Notes: a model not told the origin generated them from the letters alone. Positions 53,050-62,436 are shown, numbered from the stretch's first letter. The stretch: DNA of 64,000 nt from Lacinutrix jangbogonensis (GCF_000797445.1 NZ_JSWF01000017.1:62001-126000), one strand, 5' to 3'. Translations and numbers: made by a program.

Positions 53050-53084
53050 AATAGCCTTTGTTAAACGTTTTAACAAAGGCTATT
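53050..53084 (+). terminator. terminator of the FKBP gene
   Basis: AATAGCCTTTGTTAAA and TTTAACAAAGGCTATT form a 16-bp stem around ACGT-like centre bases, ending in TTTTG. It begins 27 bases after the FKBP stop. Confidence 0.8.
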
Positions 53085-53120
53085 TTGTGTACAGGTTTTT
53101 TTCATAATTGTGAGATGAAA

Positions 53121-53168
53121 ATAGAGGATAATACTCAGGCATTGCAGTGCCTGAGTATTATCCTCTAT
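53121..53168. terminator. long perfect hairpin between convergent genes
   Basis: A 21-bp perfect stem (from ATAGAGGATAATACTCAGG to CCTGAGTATTATCCTCTAT) closes a 6-base loop TTGCAG (53142-53147). It lies between FKBP and GlcG genes, 19 bases after the GlcG stop. The T-tract is weak, so it may be a terminator for the minus-strand gene or an RNA-stability element. Confidence 0.6.
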
Positions 53169-53187
53169 AAATAAAATCAAGTTTTTA

Positions 53188-53586
53188 CTAGATTGCCATT
53201 GCTCCAACTTCTGCTACTGCATGATCATTTTCAACAGAACTTCCGCTTACTCCAATAGCACCAATAACCTCTCCAGCTGCATTTTTAATTGGTACACCTC
53301 CTGGAAAAGTAATAAGTCCATTGTTAGAATGTTCAATGTTAAATAAGGGCTGACCTGGTTGAGATAATTCACCAATTATTCCAGTATTCATATCAAAATA
53401 TCGCGCTGTTTTTGCTTTTTTTATAGAGATGTCAAGAGAACCTAACCAAGCTCCATCCATACGTGCAAATGCTAATAAGTTTGCGCCTGCATCTACAATT
53501 GCAATGTTCATTTTAGTATCTATTGTCGTAGATTTTTGTTTTGCTGCTACGATTGCTTTTTCTGCTTGTGCTAATGTAATATTCAT
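53188..53586 (-). CDS. GlcG/HbpS family protein (heme-binding type)
   Basis: This 132-residue protein of the GlcG/HbpS domain (DUF336) has the pattern [60 protein letters not shown] and [16 protein letters not shown]. HbpS of Streptomyces binds heme and senses redox stress. GlcG sits near glycolate genes in other bacteria. The neighbouring AraC-type regulator (128 bases upstream, same strand) could control it. Function here is unknown. Confidence 0.88.
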   Translation of the reverse strand: MNITLAQAEKAIVAAKQKSTTIDTKMNIAIVDAGANLLAFARMDGAWLGSLDISIKKAKTARYFDMNTGIIGELSQPGQPLFNIEHSNNGLITFPGGVPIKNAAGEVIGAIGVSGSSVENDHAVAEVGAMAI

Positions 53587-53713
53587 AATGTTTTAGTTTT
53601 GTATTGTTTAATTTGATGCAAATATACGGTGATAGTTAAAGGATTGCGTTACTATAACAGTTCAATAACTTATGAAAAAAGGTCAAGTTTGTGAACGAAG
53701 ATAAGATTGATAA

Positions 53714-54553
53714 TCATGAAGCGGTTTCGCTGGGACTAAAGCCAAATTTATTTTTAAAGGCTATACTGAAATTTGACAAGTTGTTATAACCAAAATCTAA
53801 GTAAATATCTGAAGGTTTTAAATTCCCTTTCTCTAAAGTCTCTTTTGCTTTTTGAAGTCGTTTATCTTGTAACCATTTTCCAGGTGACACTTTGTACTCT
53901 TTAATGAAATGACGTTTAAAAGTAGATAAACTCATATTACATAAGAATGAAATTTCTTCTAATTTTAAGTTAGAGTGTATTTTGCTTTCTACAATTTTTT
54001 TAAAAGGTGAGGTTTCATTAATTATTAAAGAATATAGATATAATTCAAATTTTATTCCATATTTCTGTAGAAGATAAAGCATCAATTCTTCAAACTTTAC
54101 GGAAAGTAAATTCTCCATAAAAGCCATAGGTGCTTCACTAATTGTTGATAATGAATTTAGGTAAGAAGTAATATATGAGTCATTTCTTATTATAAAATAA
54201 GGTGTTTCCTCAATTACTGTTTGATTGTTTTCTGTGTGTTTTTCTAGAAATTCCTTTAGTTTTTTTTCAGAAAAAAAGAAGAGCTTACAAAAATAAATAG
54301 CTTCTGCATCTAGTAATTCAGTCCAAAGCCAATTTCCTCTTTTTAGCAACAACGATTGGTCTTTATTTACAGCAACAGTTGTACCTGCAAAGTGTACTTG
54401 TTTTTTTCCAACTTGTAGAAAACTGAACATATTCATACCTAAATTGACTTTGCTTTTTACAACATCGTTAGTCATTTTAAAATCGTAAACAAACAAATCA
54501 ATAGTATTCTGTTTATTTGTAAGGTAGATTTCAGGTATGTTTTCTATTGGCAT
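53714..54553 (-). CDS. AraC family transcriptional regulator
   Basis: This 279-residue regulator has a C-terminal double helix-turn-helix (about residues 185-279, KLEEISFLCNMSLSTFKRHF and SDIYLDFGYNNLSNFSIAFK). The N-terminal part resembles ligand-sensing beta-barrel domains but no ligand is recognised. It lies between the GlcG gene and the arylsulfotransferase gene in the same orientation and may control either. Confidence 0.9.
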   Translation of the reverse strand: MPIENIPEIYLTNKQNTIDLFVYDFKMTNDVVKSKVNLGMNMFSFLQVGKKQVHFAGTTVAVNKDQSLLLKRGNWLWTELLDAEAIYFCKLFFFSEKKLKEFLEKHTENNQTVIEETPYFIIRNDSYITSYLNSLSTISEAPMAFMENLLSVKFEELMLYLLQKYGIKFELYLYSLIINETSPFKKIVESKIHSNLKLEEISFLCNMSLSTFKRHFIKEYKVSPGKWLQDKRLQKAKETLEKGNLKPSDIYLDFGYNNLSNFSIAFKNKFGFSPSETAS

Positions 54554-54618
54554 TTTGGATTTTTAGGGTTTAAAACAAATGTCTTCAATGTTTATTTTAA
54601 GCAAAAAAAAGCATCTAT

Positions 54619-55908
54619 CTAATCTATCAAATTATAGTTGCTCAATTCAGGAGCATTTAGTTCGTAATTATAGCCTCTCCAAAATTCACTTCCAAAACCA
54701 TTATATTTCCAGACAATTTCTTTTTCTGGTGTTACTTCCCAAAAACCATAATCGCCTTCACAAATTAGCGTATTACCGTTTTTAAGTCTCACAGCTCCAG
54801 AAATTATTCTATTGTAAAGGTTTTCATCGGTAAAGCTCCAAACAATAGTAGGCTCGTTATCCGTGTTTGCTGTTAGGTTAAAAGTTTCTGGAATATCTAA
54901 TTCGTATACAATAGACTGTTCTGTGCTTAAACCATTGACATAAACGAGCATGTTTCCTTTTCCTAATACATCATTTTCTAATAGGTTAGGAAAGTGATTG
55001 TGATCAAAAAGGACATCTCCAAAAGTATTACCATAAGCTAAAGGGTTACCAAAACGGTATAATAAATCACCTCCTTTGTTATAGTTACCTCCAGAATGAG
55101 AAGTAGATTCTGCCATAGTGGTACTATGATCGATAACCCAAATTTCGCTAAAAACATTTATACTAAGGAAAATAATATCTCTATCGTTATCGTAATCCAT
55201 TCCGTTTCCATGCATGAGATCACCACTTTGAAGCGGAGCGTAGTTAATATGAATTAATTGTGGATTATCTGCAACTACACCATAATTAGGTAAGTCTATT
55301 TCTTGGTCTTGTATAATGTGTTCCCAACTTCTCCATTGCCAAACAATAGTATTTGTATCTGGATTGACTTCAATTAATTTTTCTGGATAGATATGAGAAC
55401 TACCAAAAGCACCGTTGTTTTCAGCTTCAACTTCGTCAATTTTCTCCCAAACTAATATAAGGATGTTACCATTTGGTAACATTTCTACATCATGATGAGA
55501 AATCTCATCTTCACTACTAGTTATATATTCCCAAGCAATAGAGTTATCTGGGTTAATTAAGCGAACAACACCACCATATCCACCAAAAGAAATGGCAGCA
55601 TTCTCATCTTTAAAAATCCCTAACAATTGTCCGTTAGGTAAAATTTCTAAGTCATTACCCAATAGGCTTTCAAATGTCCACTCGTATTTTTTATGGCCTT
55701 GTTTATCTATTAAAAACGCTGAATTAGATCCTTTAATAATAGCTAATGTAAGATGGTCATCAATCTTATCTGCAATATAAATTTCAATATTATCTGTAAG
55801 CTCTAAGGTCTCTGTTTGGTCATTGTTTAAAGCAATATTGTCATCATTTTTACAACTCATGGCTATAAAAATGAATGCAACAGTAAATAGTGTAAAGGAT
55901 TTTTTCAT
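54619..55908 (-). CDS. arylsulfotransferase (ASST)-family lipoprotein
   Basis: This 429-residue protein has a lipoprotein signal (Cys near residue 19 in IAMSCKND). The ASST-type beta-propeller is seen with HDVEMLPNGNILILVWE, HGNGMDYD and LFDHNHFPNLLEN, where histidines match positions used in the family for sulfate transfer. Bacterial ASST enzymes transfer sulfate between phenolic compounds in the periplasm. The gene starts 38 bases downstream of the DUF4268 gene's stop and its product lacks a disulfide partner gene nearby. True substrate unknown. Confidence 0.85.
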   Translation of the reverse strand: MKKSFTLFTVAFIFIAMSCKNDDNIALNNDQTETLELTDNIEIYIADKIDDHLTLAIIKGSNSAFLIDKQGHKKYEWTFESLLGNDLEILPNGQLLGIFKDENAAISFGGYGGVVRLINPDNSIAWEYITSSEDEISHHDVEMLPNGNILILVWEKIDEVEAENNGAFGSSHIYPEKLIEVNPDTNTIVWQWRSWEHIIQDQEIDLPNYGVVADNPQLIHINYAPLQSGDLMHGNGMDYDNDRDIIFLSINVFSEIWVIDHSTTMAESTSHSGGNYNKGGDLLYRFGNPLAYGNTFGDVLFDHNHFPNLLENDVLGKGNMLVYVNGLSTEQSIVYELDIPETFNLTANTDNEPTIVWSFTDENLYNRIISGAVRLKNGNTLICEGDYGFWEVTPEKEIVWKYNGFGSEFWRGYNYELNAPELSNYNLID

Positions 55909-55946
55909 AATTTAAAATTTATGGTTTTGTAAATTACATTTAACTA

Positions 55947-56378
55947 CTATTGAGCCTTTAAGAAATCTTCATATTCATAATAAAAAGATTCAAAAGCAGC
56001 CATTTTCTCATTAAAGAACACCATAACTTCTTGCCAAGTGTTTTTATTGTGGATGGATACTTTGTAGCCTAAAGGTACGTAGACTCTTGAAATTTCTTTT
56101 CCGTTATCGAGAAAATACTCTTCTTCAAAAATAGCATCAGGTAAATATTCTGTTGTTAGTATGGTTTTTACTTGCTGTAGTTTCTCCCAATAATTAATAC
56201 GGTTTTCTAAATCATCTTCTAAATCTAAACTAACGTGAGCAGATTTATTATCGAAATGAAATTTAAAGCTGAACCCTTTTATTTTGGTATTATAAAGAAT
56301 CCATTTTGTAGGAAAGGATTTTCCAAAACTGGTCCAGAATAATTGTTTTATTTGTCTTGATTCTTCTTTTGAAAACAC
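55947..56378 (-). CDS. DUF4268 domain protein
   Basis: This 143-residue protein begins MFSKEESRQIKQLFWTSFGK and carries the DUF4268 pattern GFSFKFHFDNKSAHVSLDLE and YLPDAIFEEEYFLDNGKEIS. The family is uncharacterised and sometimes near nuclease or restriction genes. No such gene is seen here. No signal or membrane helix. A dispersed repeat lies upstream of its start. Confidence 0.8.
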   Translation of the reverse strand: MFSKEESRQIKQLFWTSFGKSFPTKWILYNTKIKGFSFKFHFDNKSAHVSLDLEDDLENRINYWEKLQQVKTILTTEYLPDAIFEEEYFLDNGKEISRVYVPLGYKVSIHNKNTWQEVMVFFNEKMAAFESFYYEYEDFLKAQ

Positions 56379-56451
56379 GATTTCAAGTTTATGGTTAAAA
56401 GTGAATAATTAATAGTTACTGCACTCAAGTCTTTCTTATTTACGTTTGTTC

Positions 56452-56527
56452 TGTCATTTCTGCAAAAGCAGGAATCTATAAGAGCCTAAATAGTATAAAA
56501 AGGACTCCTGCCTCGGCAGGAATGACA
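56452..56527. repeat. dispersed repeat with inverted GTCATTYCTGC ends
   Basis: TGTCATTTCTGC near 56452 and GCAGGAATGACA (56516-56527) form an imperfect 12-bp inverted pair with an internal GCAGGAATC. The type GTCATTCCTGCGAAAGCAGG is a common flavobacterial intergenic repeat (recalled). It sits between the ZIP and DUF4268 genes. Confidence 0.6.
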
Positions 56528-56530
56528 AGT

Positions 56531-57205
56531 CTATATAAAATAAGCAATAACAACAGCGCTAATAATAGTTAGCAATTTAGTGATATTAAATGTGTGACCT
56601 TCATTGCTTTCAAATAAAATGGTAGTAGAAATATGTAAAAATATTCCAATAACTATAGCTGAAATTTGAGTATAATACATTTCGAAAAAGCTAAAGTTAG
56701 CAGATAAAAAGACGCCTAAAGGCGTCATTAATGCGAATAGGAATAAAAAGGCTAGCACTTTTCGCTTCGGCATTTTTGAAGCCAAAAAGAATGTCGATAA
56801 GATGATTGCAATTGGAAGTTTATGGATAATAATTCCGTAGATTAAGTTGGTGTGTCCATCTATTGGAATCCCTTCTAAAACACTATGAATACTTAAACTA
56901 ATAAACAAAAGCCAAGGGAAAACAGTTGCGTTTTTATTAATATGTACATGACCATGTTCTGCACCTTTAGAGAAAAATTCTAAAATAATTTGTAATAAAA
57001 TACCAACCATTATAAACAAACCAACAGTTTCATAATTACTAGTATAAACTTCTGGTAGAAAATGAAAAACGGTTATAGATAATAGAAAAGCACCACTAAA
57101 AGCAAGAAGTAATTTTAAGTACTTTGGTTGTTTTGGCTTTAGTACAAAAACGACTAAATAACCTAAAACAACAGATAATATTGGTAGTGTAATATTTAAA
57201 AGCAT
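56531..57205 (-). CDS. ZIP family metal transporter
   Basis: This 224-residue membrane protein with about seven to eight helices has metal-site helix residues HSVLEGIPIDG and HKLPIAIILS, the ZIP pattern HxxxEG and HxxP. A His-rich loop (GHVHIN) precedes them. It imports zinc, iron or other divalent ions. It starts 3 bases from the methyltransferase stop, so both lie in one transcript. Confidence 0.9.
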   Translation of the reverse strand: MLLNITLPILSVVLGYLVVFVLKPKQPKYLKLLLAFSGAFLLSITVFHFLPEVYTSNYETVGLFIMVGILLQIILEFFSKGAEHGHVHINKNATVFPWLLFISLSIHSVLEGIPIDGHTNLIYGIIIHKLPIAIILSTFFLASKMPKRKVLAFLFLFALMTPLGVFLSANFSFFEMYYTQISAIVIGIFLHISTTILFESNEGHTFNITKLLTIISAVVIAYFI

Positions 57206-57208
57206 AGT

Positions 57209-57940
57209 TTACTTAAAAATAAGGATTAAACGTTCGGATGTTTTTTTATGGTACTTATTCAATTTATAATCTCCAAAAACATCTAATAAATGTACACCAG
57301 CTTTTTCAAAGAGCACTTCAAAATCTTTTAAAGTTAAAGCGCGAACACGTTCTTGGAATTCAAATTCTTTACCTTCTGCAGTAAAAGTAATGTCTTTCGT
57401 AATATATCCGTTTTCTAAACGACGTTTTTGATGAAAGTCTATGCCTTCTACTGTTTTTATGTTTTCTTCAACTAAATTATCAATAATGAATTCACTATTT
57501 AAAAAGTCAATGACACCAAAACCATAGGCGTTTAAACCTGCTTTAATAGCTTTTATAGTCTTGAGATTATCTTCTTCATTTTCAAAATAACCAAAGCTAG
57601 TAAACAGGTTAAAAACGGCATCAAATTGTTCGTGATAAGGTTTGCACATATCGTGGACATTAAAATGTAAACTCTCGTTTTCAAACTGTTTTGCATGTGT
57701 TATGCTGTTTTGAGATAAATCTACTCCTGTCACATCAAAACCTATTTTATTTAAATAAACAGCGTGTCTCCCTTTACCACAAGCAAGATCTAGAATCTTT
57801 CCGTGTTCAGGAATGTTTAAATAGTTGGTTAGATTAAACATGAAGTTTTCACCTTCATTATAATCTCTATCTTTATATAAAATATGGTAAAATGGCGTAT
57901 TAAACCATGAAGCATACCAAGTTGTGTCGTCTTTTATCAT
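57209..57940 (-). CDS. class I SAM-dependent methyltransferase
   Basis: This 243-residue enzyme has the SAM-binding motif LDLACGKGRHAVYLNKIGFD, the Asp-containing VTGVDLSQNS, and FDAVFNLFTSFGYFENEED. The N-terminal part (YASWFNTPFYHILYKDRDYNE) is a mark of a common Bacteroidota subgroup with small-molecule or unknown substrates. It lies 3 bases upstream of the ZIP gene and is divergent from the THUMP methyltransferase (58-base gap). Confidence 0.9.
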   Translation of the reverse strand: MIKDDTTWYASWFNTPFYHILYKDRDYNEGENFMFNLTNYLNIPEHGKILDLACGKGRHAVYLNKIGFDVTGVDLSQNSITHAKQFENESLHFNVHDMCKPYHEQFDAVFNLFTSFGYFENEEDNLKTIKAIKAGLNAYGFGVIDFLNSEFIIDNLVEENIKTVEGIDFHQKRRLENGYITKDITFTAEGKEFEFQERVRALTLKDFEVLFEKAGVHLLDVFGDYKLNKYHKKTSERLILIFK

Positions 57941-57970
57941 CTATAAATTCTATCAAGAACAAAAATAGAG

Positions 57971-57978
57971 TATTTTTG
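57971..57978 (+). promoter_or_regulatory. candidate -7 element of the THUMP methyltransferase
   Basis: TATTTTTG followed by CATTC matches TAnnTTTG, 20 bases upstream of the start codon at 57999. No -33 TTG at the right distance is seen. Confidence 0.4.
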
Positions 57979-57998
57979 CATTCAATTGGACGAAAATA

Positions 57999-59159
57999 AT
58001 GGAAGATAATTTCAAAATGGTAGCCAAAACCTTATTTGGTTTTGAAGAGATATTAGCAAAAGAATTAACACAACTTGGTGCTATGGAAGTAAAACAAGGT
58101 GTTAGAAATGTTAGTTTTTCTGGTGATAAAGGCTTTATGTATAAGGCTAATTTAGGTATTAGAACTGCTATTAAAATTTTAAAACCTATAAAAACGTTTC
58201 GTGTTAATAATGAAAAGGATTTATACACTAATGTGTATAAAATGGATTGGTCTAAGCACATGAAATCTTCTGGAACATTAGCTATAAGTGCCACTGTCCA
58301 TTCTACAGTTTTTACACATTCGCAATACACAGCTCTAAAAGTAAAGGATGCGATTGTAGACAAGTTTAGAGACGAAACCGGAGAAAGACCAAATGTAGAT
58401 TTGCGTTTTCCAGACTTAAAGGTTAACGTACATATAGACCGTTCAATTTGTACTATTTCGTTAGATACTTCAGGAGAATCTTTACATAAACGTGGTTATA
58501 AAACAGCAACCAATATAGCACCAATAAACGAAGTTTTGGCCGCAGGTTTAATTATGCTTTCTGGTTGGGATGGACAGTCCGATTTCATGGATCCAATGTG
58601 TGGTAGTGGAACTATTTTGGCAGAAGCTGCAATGATAGCCTGCAATATTCCACCAAATTTAATGCGTAAAGAATTCGCTTTCGAACGCTGGAATGATTGG
58701 GATGTTGAACTTTTTGAGAAAATTGAAGAATCTCTATTAAATAAAACCAGAGATTTCCACCATAAAATGATTGGTTACGATAAATCGCCAAGTGCAGTTA
58801 CCAAAGCGCAAGACAATATAAAAAATGCTAATTTAGACGAGTTTATAACTATTAAACATGAAGATTTCTTTAAAACGCAACGCGCAGGAGAGGAGAAGTT
58901 ACACATGGTTTTTAATCCGCCTTATGGTGAGCGTTTAGATATTGAAATGGAGAGTTTTTACAAGGAGATTGGAGATACTTTAAAGCAAGGTTATCCAAAT
59001 ACAGATGCCTGGTTTATTACTTCTAACTTAGAAGCTATAAAACATGTAGGACTTAGACCATCGCGTAAAATAAAATTGATGAATGCGAAGTTAGAATCTC
59101 GTTTATTAAAATATGTAATGTATGCAGGAAGTAAGAAAGGTAAGTATATGGATAATTAA
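57999..59159 (+). CDS. THUMP-domain class I rRNA/tRNA methyltransferase
   Basis: This 386-residue protein has an N-terminal THUMP RNA-binding domain (about residues 45-160), then a methyltransferase domain with FMDPMCGSGTILAEAAMIAC and the catalytic NPPYGERL near residue 305. These are the marks of the RlmL/YpsC N2-guanine methyltransferase group that modify 23S rRNA. Length fits a single-domain RlmL-like enzyme (no RlmK part). It is followed after 6 bases by the sulfatase-fold gene. Confidence 0.92.
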   Translation: MEDNFKMVAKTLFGFEEILAKELTQLGAMEVKQGVRNVSFSGDKGFMYKANLGIRTAIKILKPIKTFRVNNEKDLYTNVYKMDWSKHMKSSGTLAISATVHSTVFTHSQYTALKVKDAIVDKFRDETGERPNVDLRFPDLKVNVHIDRSICTISLDTSGESLHKRGYKTATNIAPINEVLAAGLIMLSGWDGQSDFMDPMCGSGTILAEAAMIACNIPPNLMRKEFAFERWNDWDVELFEKIEESLLNKTRDFHHKMIGYDKSPSAVTKAQDNIKNANLDEFITIKHEDFFKTQRAGEEKLHMVFNPPYGERLDIEMESFYKEIGDTLKQGYPNTDAWFITSNLEAIKHVGLRPSRKIKLMNAKLESRLLKYVMYAGSKKGKYMDN

Positions 59160-59165
59160 TTTACT

Positions 59166-60803
59166 GTGATAAAAGACTTAAAAGCTAATTTAAAACCAAT
59201 ATTAAAGTTAACTCTAATTATGAGTTTTCCATTGTTGGTAATAGCTCTTGTAGGATTTTTTTTAATTCCAGAAACCAATCTCTACTTTAGAGAGTTAGGA
59301 GCACTGTTTTTGCATACAGCTATATTTGTTGGGATTATGTTGTTTTTTAATACGTTTAAACTAAGGAAGGTATTTTTACTAATTTTTCAATTCTTATTAT
59401 CTTTTTTGGTAGCTTTTAAGCTGTTTTTTTATTATACTTTTGAAGCGAAACCATCAGCTTCTGGGGTTTTTGTAATTTTTGAAACTAATGCCGCTGAAGC
59501 TTCAGAATTCTTTTCTAGTTATTTTGATTTTACTATTGGTGCTATAATTAGTGTTAGTTTTTTAGTATTCTTTATTCTTATTTTACAATTAGTTTTTAAA
59601 CAAAAACAGTTTCAGTTTTTGCGTTTTAAAAACATTTCATTAATATTTAAAGTGGTAACTATTTTATTAATTGTTGCTAGCGCTTATTTTCTTAGACGTT
59701 CTTTTAGAGATCAGAGTCTTTTTATTATATCCCATTCTATTCAAGAATATAATATAGCAAAAAACTATTATAAAGAACATTTAGCAAAACAAGAGAACCA
59801 GTCTATTAAAATAAATTCTAAAAATGAAAAACCTCAAGTAGGAATTGTAATTATTGGAGAATCGACTTCAAGATGGCACATGCAATTGTACAATTACAAT
59901 AGAGAAACTAATCCTATTCTTTCTAAAATGAAAGATGAGTTGTTTATTTTTAATGATGTAATTGCACCAGAAGTGATGACTATAAAATCACTTGAAAAAT
60001 CCTTAACACTTTCGGACCATAATAATCCTAAAGCAGAAAATAATTTTTCTATCGTGCAATTGGCAAATGCCGCTGGATTCGAAACCTTTTGGATTTCTAA
60101 TCAACAGCCAGTAGGTTTTACAGAGAGTACACCAACTATTATTGCAACTGCTGCAAAGCATAAACAGTTTTTAGCAACAGATAGTTATTTTTATTCAATC
60201 TATGATGAAGCGTTAATTCCTGAAATTAGAAATGCTATAAAAACAGAAAGTAAACGTAAATTAATATTTGTACATTTAATTGGAACACATAGATTATACC
60301 CGAAACGTTATACCAAAGAGTTTGATTATTTTGAAGGTGTAAATGAACGCACAAAGTATAAGACGGCATATTCTAAAGCTAAAGTAAATGAATATGATAA
60401 TGCTGTTAGGTACAATGATTTTGTTGTTAGTGAAATTATAAAGTTAACAAAAGCAGAAAATGAAAACAGTTTTGTTGTGTATTTTTCTGATCATGGAGAT
60501 GATGTTTTTGATACTCAAGATTTTGTTGGGCATCATGGACATAAAGGTTCTAAGCCAATGTTTGATGTTCCTTTTTTAGCTTGGTTTTCTGATGATTATT
60601 TAAATAATAATAAAAGAATAGATACTTTAAATAATTACGAAAATAGAAAGTATAATGCAGAAGATTTCATCTATAGCTTTTCTGATATTATTAATCTAGA
60701 TTTTGAAGGTTTCGATGCTACAAGAAGTATCTTTAGTTCTAGCTTTAAAGAACGTAAACGGTTAATAAAGGAGCGTTTAGATTACGATACTTGGGAGGAA
60801 TAA
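59166..60803 (+). CDS. phosphoethanolamine transferase-like inner-membrane protein (EptA type)
   Basis: This 545-residue protein has five N-terminal membrane helices (to about residue 180) and a periplasmic sulfatase-fold domain. The nucleophile Thr lies in IIGESTSRWHMQLYNY, and the metal site includes FSDHGDDV and HHGHKGSKP. EptA-like enzymes move phosphoethanolamine from lipid to lipid A or other envelope sugars. The start is GTG at 59166, 6 bases after the methyltransferase stop; the following ATG positions are within helix 1. The acceptor here is unknown. The acyltransferase gene follows in the same orientation, 23 bases on. Confidence 0.9.
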   Translation: MIKDLKANLKPILKLTLIMSFPLLVIALVGFFLIPETNLYFRELGALFLHTAIFVGIMLFFNTFKLRKVFLLIFQFLLSFLVAFKLFFYYTFEAKPSASGVFVIFETNAAEASEFFSSYFDFTIGAIISVSFLVFFILILQLVFKQKQFQFLRFKNISLIFKVVTILLIVASAYFLRRSFRDQSLFIISHSIQEYNIAKNYYKEHLAKQENQSIKINSKNEKPQVGIVIIGESTSRWHMQLYNYNRETNPILSKMKDELFIFNDVIAPEVMTIKSLEKSLTLSDHNNPKAENNFSIVQLANAAGFETFWISNQQPVGFTESTPTIIATAAKHKQFLATDSYFYSIYDEALIPEIRNAIKTESKRKLIFVHLIGTHRLYPKRYTKEFDYFEGVNERTKYKTAYSKAKVNEYDNAVRYNDFVVSEIIKLTKAENENSFVVYFSDHGDDVFDTQDFVGHHGHKGSKPMFDVPFLAWFSDDYLNNNKRIDTLNNYENRKYNAEDFIYSFSDIINLDFEGFDATRSIFSSSFKERKRLIKERLDYDTWEE

Positions 60804-60826
60804 TGATATTATTTTAAAAACAAAAT

Positions 60827-61915
60827 ATGCTATCAAAAACGGATTCAACTTTACTTAAAGGAATAGCTATTCTATTTGTATTTACTCATAATTTTTTACA
60901 TTGGATAGCTCCAATGTTAGGAGAGAATGAATTTTTTTACCGAGAAGCTCCTGCTAATAATTTTATAAATGGATTACTTAAGGACCCTTTAAATACACCG
61001 CGATATATATCTATTTACATCGCACCTTTTATAGCATTGCATTTGTTTATTTTCTTAAGTGGTTATGGGTTAACTAGTGCATACATTAATAAAAAAATTA
61101 ATTTTAAAAGCTTTATTGTAAAACGATTATCAAAATTGTATCCTGTTTTTACAATAGCTTTAATTGGATTGTTTGTATATAAATATGTTATTTTTAGAGC
61201 TGAATTCACACAAATTACTGCTATTGATTTCTTTTTAAGATATACACTTCTTGCTAATTTTATTCCAGGAAAACTATTTGTATTAAACGGACCTTTTTGG
61301 TTTTATTCTTTAATTGTCCAATTGTATTTTTGTTTTCCTGTACTTATTTACTTGCTTAAAAAAAGAACTCGTAATGTAATAGTTGTAGCACTATTAGCAC
61401 TTGTTTTAATCTTTTGTTTAAACGACTATTTTTCATATATGAATTTTAGTTTATACTCAATTTTTATTGGCCATTTACCAATATTTATTTTTGGGATGCT
61501 TTATTCTCAATATGCAGAGGTTATTAATAAACAATTTAGATGGTTAGTGCCTTTAGCGCTATTGCTTTTCGTATTAGGGCTTTATAATATGTATTTTTGG
61601 TATTTATCTTACACAACATTTATAATCCTTGTTTTGGCATTATTTAATTTCTTAAAAAAATATAAGGCACCTAAATACATTAATCAATTTTTATTATTCT
61701 CAGGAGGTTTGTCGTATTATATCTTTGCAGTACATGGCTTTTTAAGAACTCCATGGGTTCGTTTAGCCAATAAAGCGGATAATGATATATTTCATTATTT
61801 ATACTTATTAGTTTTTACTATAATTATATACTTGGTAGCAATGATGACAAGAGAAATAGAACGTTACTATTTTAGGCTGTTAGCTAAATATAAACGCTCA
61901 AAAAATAAAGACTAA
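60827..61915 (+). CDS. acyltransferase family 3 (OafA/YrhL type) membrane protein
   Basis: This 362-residue protein has about ten helices and starts with KGIAILFVFTHNFLHW, where a catalytic-region His lies in the family. An Arg-Lys-Leu helix (YINKKINFKSFIVKRLSKLY) follows, then a late small loop AVHGFLRTP. OafA-type enzymes add acetyl or other acyl groups to LPS sugars or peptidoglycan. With the upstream EptA-like gene it suggests decoration of the envelope. It ends by overlapping a convergent DinB-like gene by 4 bases. Confidence 0.9.
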   Translation: MLSKTDSTLLKGIAILFVFTHNFLHWIAPMLGENEFFYREAPANNFINGLLKDPLNTPRYISIYIAPFIALHLFIFLSGYGLTSAYINKKINFKSFIVKRLSKLYPVFTIALIGLFVYKYVIFRAEFTQITAIDFFLRYTLLANFIPGKLFVLNGPFWFYSLIVQLYFCFPVLIYLLKKRTRNVIVVALLALVLIFCLNDYFSYMNFSLYSIFIGHLPIFIFGMLYSQYAEVINKQFRWLVPLALLLFVLGLYNMYFWYLSYTTFIILVLALFNFLKKYKAPKYINQFLLFSGGLSYYIFAVHGFLRTPWVRLANKADNDIFHYLYLLVFTIIIYLVAMMTREIERYYFRLLAKYKRSKNKD

Positions 61916-62436
61916 TACTTCTCCTTTAAAGTCTCTAGATGGTGATTTACATGATAACTAGTCCACATTACAATTTCTCTAACAGGTATTTTACCCATTA
62001 AAGGATGTGGTAATATGTAAGTATCAAGGTCGTTGTCTTTCCACTTTTTTGTTTTGTATTGGAGCTTTTTGCTTTCCGTTTGAATGCGGTCTAATAGGTA
62101 GTTTTTTTCTTTTAACCTTGGAGGTTTTATGTTTTTTGAAGGTCCAAAAGTGATACCATTAGCTTCTATTAATCGTTCTTTATATCTATTGGTAACTGTT
62201 TCAAAATCGCGAACAGGTCTATTCGCTTTTCCAAATTTTAGTTGTAATATAAACTTTGGTAAACTTAATGCATTATTAAGGGTTTTAATACTTTGTAATA
62301 AATGTAAAGCATGCTGTCCAGTAGTCCATTTTTTTTCTGGTCCAGTTTCCCATTTTTCTTGGTCTTGAGATTCTAGAAACTCGTAGAGATTATTGTTAAT
62401 AGTTTCTAACTGCTCAACAATAGTATCCTTATCCAT
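61912..62436 (-). CDS. DinB-like protein (DUF1569 type)
   Basis: This 174-residue four-helix bundle has a DinB/YfiT-type arrangement with TTGQHALHLLQSI near residue 45 and a late WTSYHVNHHLETL near residues 155-168, typical metal-ligand histidines. Function in this subgroup is unknown. Its start overlaps the stop of DUF6048 by one base (TAATG), a sign of translational coupling. Its stop overlaps the acyltransferase end by 4 bases. Confidence 0.85.
   Translation of the reverse strand: MDKDTIVEQLETINNNLYEFLESQDQEKWETGPEKKWTTGQHALHLLQSIKTLNNALSLPKFILQLKFGKANRPVRDFETVTNRYKERLIEANGITFGPSKNIKPPRLKEKNYLLDRIQTESKKLQYKTKKWKDNDLDTYILPHPLMGKIPVREIVMWTSYHVNHHLETLKEKY

Noticed and set aside
53121-53168. 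attC-like integron site
   Set aside because: No integrase and no R-box core GTTRRRY; a simple hairpin explains it.
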